From: a candidate division BRC1 bacterium ADurb.BinA292
GTDB taxonomy: Bacteria > Sumerlaeota > Sumerlaeia > MVZB01
NCBI GenBank assembly: GCA_002068205.1
Contig: MVZB01000054.1
Location: forward strand, 1 to 15,311
DNA length: 15,311 bases
Reading direction: 5' to 3'
The notes below the pieces were generated by a model, which worked only from the letters and a program-made list of their open reading frames with translations, was not told the DNA's origin and made no database searches. Numbering within the stretch: position 1 is the first letter of the stretch; each line of letters starts with the position of its first letter. This document shows, piece by piece, positions 13,982 through 15,311 of this stretch. The position numbers and the translations under genes are program-made.

Positions 13982-14864
13982 TCACGATCTGGTCGTGATC
14001 CGCCAGCCAGTGACGATAATCAGCGAGGAACGCGAGACGGTCGCGGCCATACTCCAGGCTGTGCATTGAGCCGGGGTAGGTCGTCAGACGCTTGTCTTCC
14101 GCCGCAAGCTGGCTGAAGAAGCGCTCGGCGGCGGCGTTGTCGCACACCTCGTCGCGCCCGGCCAGCGCGATGAACGTCGGCGTCACGATCCGGTCGGCCG
14201 AGCCCCGCACGGCGAGCATCATCAGCAGCGTCTGCAGATAGAACGCCGTGGTGACATATTGTAGCCGCAGGGCATCGCCGCGGATGAATTCCAGGTGTTC
14301 CGGCAGGTCGGTGAAATGCTCCGGCTTGAGCGGAACGCGCATCGGGTGCGTCGGCCGCACCTTCGCCAGCAGGGCGACGAGCAGCTTCTCGCGCAGCGTC
14401 AGCGTCGCGTGGACGCGAATCGAGGGGGAGAGCAGCGTGAGCGACCGGCAGCGTTCGGGATGCGCCGCGGCGAAGCGCAGAACCGGCAGCGCGCCATAGC
14501 ACTGCCCCGCGAGGTGAATCGGCGCGCCGGGGTGCTCGCTCTCCAGCCACTCCACCGCCCCCTCGATTTCATCCACCAGGTGGTGGTACGAGAGCATGTG
14601 GCCGCGGGTCTCCTCGCTGCGTCCCGACCCGCGGCGATCCAGCGCGACGCAGGTGAAGCCGAGTTGATTCAGCCAGTCGCCAGTGGGGATGAACCAGGCC
14701 GAATGGCTGAGCATGCCGTGGACGAACAGAACGGCGCCGCGCTGCCCGCGTCCGGGCCAGTAGCGCATCGGAATGACGACGCCGTCGGACGTCCGCACGG
14801 CCATCAGCTCCTGATGCCCGAGTGCAACGTCAATCTTGTCGGTCGAGATAATCGTCGTTTCCAT
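13977..14864 (-). CDS. Alpha/beta-hydrolase fold protein with Cys nucleophile
   Basis: Probably a soluble hydrolase or acyltransferase of unknown substrate. The 295-aa protein has the oxyanion-loop FVHGMLSHS (47-55), ALDRRGSGRSE (74-84), the nucleophile elbow GQCYGA (120-125), the acid residue D238 in LAGRDEVCDN and H268 in GSMHSLEY. The nucleophile is Cys122 rather than Ser, as in dienelactone hydrolases and PHA synthases, though overall it resembles monoacylglycerol-lipase-like hydrolases. No signal peptide is seen. ATG 14864 (METTIISTDK) is chosen; an AAGGA lies about 14 nt upstream. In-frame ATG 14888 and TTG 14936 are less supported. It is divergent from the enolase-superfamily gene across a 74-nt gap. 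Confidence 0.85.
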   Translation of the reverse strand: METTIISTDKIDVALGHQELMAVRTSDGVVIPMRYWPGRGQRGAVLFVHGMLSHSAWFIPTGDWLNQLGFTCVALDRRGSGRSEETRGHMLSYHHLVDEIEGAVEWLESEHPGAPIHLAGQCYGALPVLRFAAAHPERCRSLTLLSPSIRVHATLTLREKLLVALLAKVRPTHPMRVPLKPEHFTDLPEHLEFIRGDALRLQYVTTAFYLQTLLMMLAVRGSADRIVTPTFIALAGRDEVCDNAAAERFFSQLAAEDKRLTTYPGSMHSLEYGRDRLAFLADYRHWLADHDQIVS

Positions 14865-14938
14865 GATGCCGGCCGTTCCTTCTGGCATGAAAAGAGCAAT
14901 CAGCGTGCCGGGGAGGCCGCATCCGGGCGAAAGCAAGC

Positions 14939-15311
14939 ATGAGGATCCGCCATTTCGAAGTGTTTCAGACCGCGCTGCCGTTCCGCGTCCGGTTTCGGCA
15001 CGCGCAGGCCAGCCGCAGCCACAGCGCGAGCATCTTCGTGCGCTGTGAACTGGCCGACGGCGCTGTCGGCCATGGCGAAGGCCTGCCGCGCGAGTACGTC
15101 ACCGGCGAGAGCTGGGAGGGGTGTTTCCAGAATCTGACGCAGCGCATCCTGCCACCGTTGCTTGATTGCGACTTTGCGACCATTGGCGAGGTCGAAGCTT
15201 TCTGCGGGGGACTGTATGAGCGGCTGGTGAGCGGCGCGAACGTGCATATATTCCTTCCAAAAAGGGAGGAAGAAATGGCGGAGTCCGGCGGAATCCGGAT
15301 AATCTGTGATT
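14939..15311 (+). pseudogene. Enolase-superfamily (muconate cycloisomerase / dipeptide epimerase-like) gene, 5' part, apparently interrupted
   Basis: The first ~100 codons encode the N-terminal capping domain of the mandelate racemase/muconate lactonizing group: MRIRHFEVFQTALPFRVRF, VRCELADGAVGHGEG (35-48) and the subgroup marker GEGLPREYVTGES (46-58), then helical LTQRILPPLL. Around residue 100-103 (SGANV) the family normally continues into an ARxALELALLD-like helix, but here it reads HIFLPKREEEMAESGG, which does not fit, and the DNA becomes AT-richer. The frame stays open to the window edge. I infer that the gene is interrupted by inserted DNA near 15244. The alternative is a divergent, intact protein cut only by the window edge. 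No strong ribosome-binding site precedes the ATG. Confidence 0.6.
15275..15311 (+). CDS. Start of an unknown gene, cut by the window edge
   Basis: An ATG at 15275 has a strong ribosome-binding site, GGGAGGA (15264-15270), 4 nt upstream, right after the point where enolase-superfamily similarity stops. Only 12 residues are visible (MAESGGIRIICD). The IRIICD pattern could be the first strand of an ERCC4-type nuclease (usually followed by xRE), but this is weak and speculative. It would be the first gene of the suspected insertion. It is in frame with the broken upstream gene. Confidence 0.3.
   Translation, partial: MAESGGIRIICD

Noticed and set aside
14865..14936. Upstream TTG or ATG starts for the alpha/beta hydrolase
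   Set aside because: Not supported by a ribosome-binding site; the TTG start reaches almost to the divergent gene's ATG.
15241..15311. Group II intron 5' end at GTGCATATA
   Set aside because: The consensus begins GTGYG; the fifth base does not fit and no intron domain can be seen in the available bases.
1..15311. tRNA, rRNA genes or CRISPR arrays
   Set aside because: No cloverleaf with TTCRANNC and CCA-type ends, no rRNA conserved segments, and no regularly spaced repeat series were seen.

Overview
The window is GC-rich, densely coded bacterial chromosome. A LolD/LolC-type lipoprotein-release pair points to a Gram-negative (two-membrane) cell. A cdaA-cdaR-pdxJ operon, planctomycete/candidate-phylum-like REP hairpins and a sigma-54-controlled ARPP-1-like gene suggest a non-proteobacterial lineage (Planctomycetes, Sumerlaeota, Hydrogenedentes or similar). 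The phylum cannot be fixed from sequence reading alone.

Layout. (1) 1-1176, minus strand: rplM-rpsI (ribosomal proteins L13 and S9) with a sigma-70-like promoter, a ~130-nt leader and an intrinsic terminator. (2) 1177-1631: divergent intergenic region with a possible REP/RAYT-type remnant and a candidate promoter for the next operon. (3) 1632-5553, plus strand: cdaA (c-di-AMP synthase), cdaR/YbbR-like regulator, pdxJ (vitamin B6 synthesis) and a GT4 glycosyltransferase, tightly packed. (4) 5554-5847: convergent intergenic region holding a cluster of short hairpin repeats. (5) 5848-10370, minus strand: aroE, lysS, lolC/E and lolD, probably largely co-transcribed, with a candidate internal promoter before lysS. 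(6) 10530-13779: a divergent pair. One gene encodes a sigma-54-dependent activator with an unrecognised N-terminal sensor (minus). The other encodes a 502-aa protein (plus) whose C-terminal ~300 residues look like the ARPP-1 family and whose N-terminal ~200 residues I do not recognise. A -24/-12 type promoter lies just before the second gene. (7) 13780-14864: inverted-repeat structures, then an alpha/beta hydrolase with Cys in the nucleophile position (minus). (8) 14939-15311: start of an enolase-superfamily (muconate cycloisomerase / dipeptide epimerase-like) gene whose conserved sequence stops near residue 102 and changes to different-looking, AT-richer DNA, suggesting an insertion junction.

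Regions 1-5 are housekeeping. The accessory interest lies in the activator/ARPP-1 pair, which looks like an inducible, tightly controlled two-gene module possibly linked to ADP-ribose biology or biological conflict, and in the interrupted gene at the right edge.
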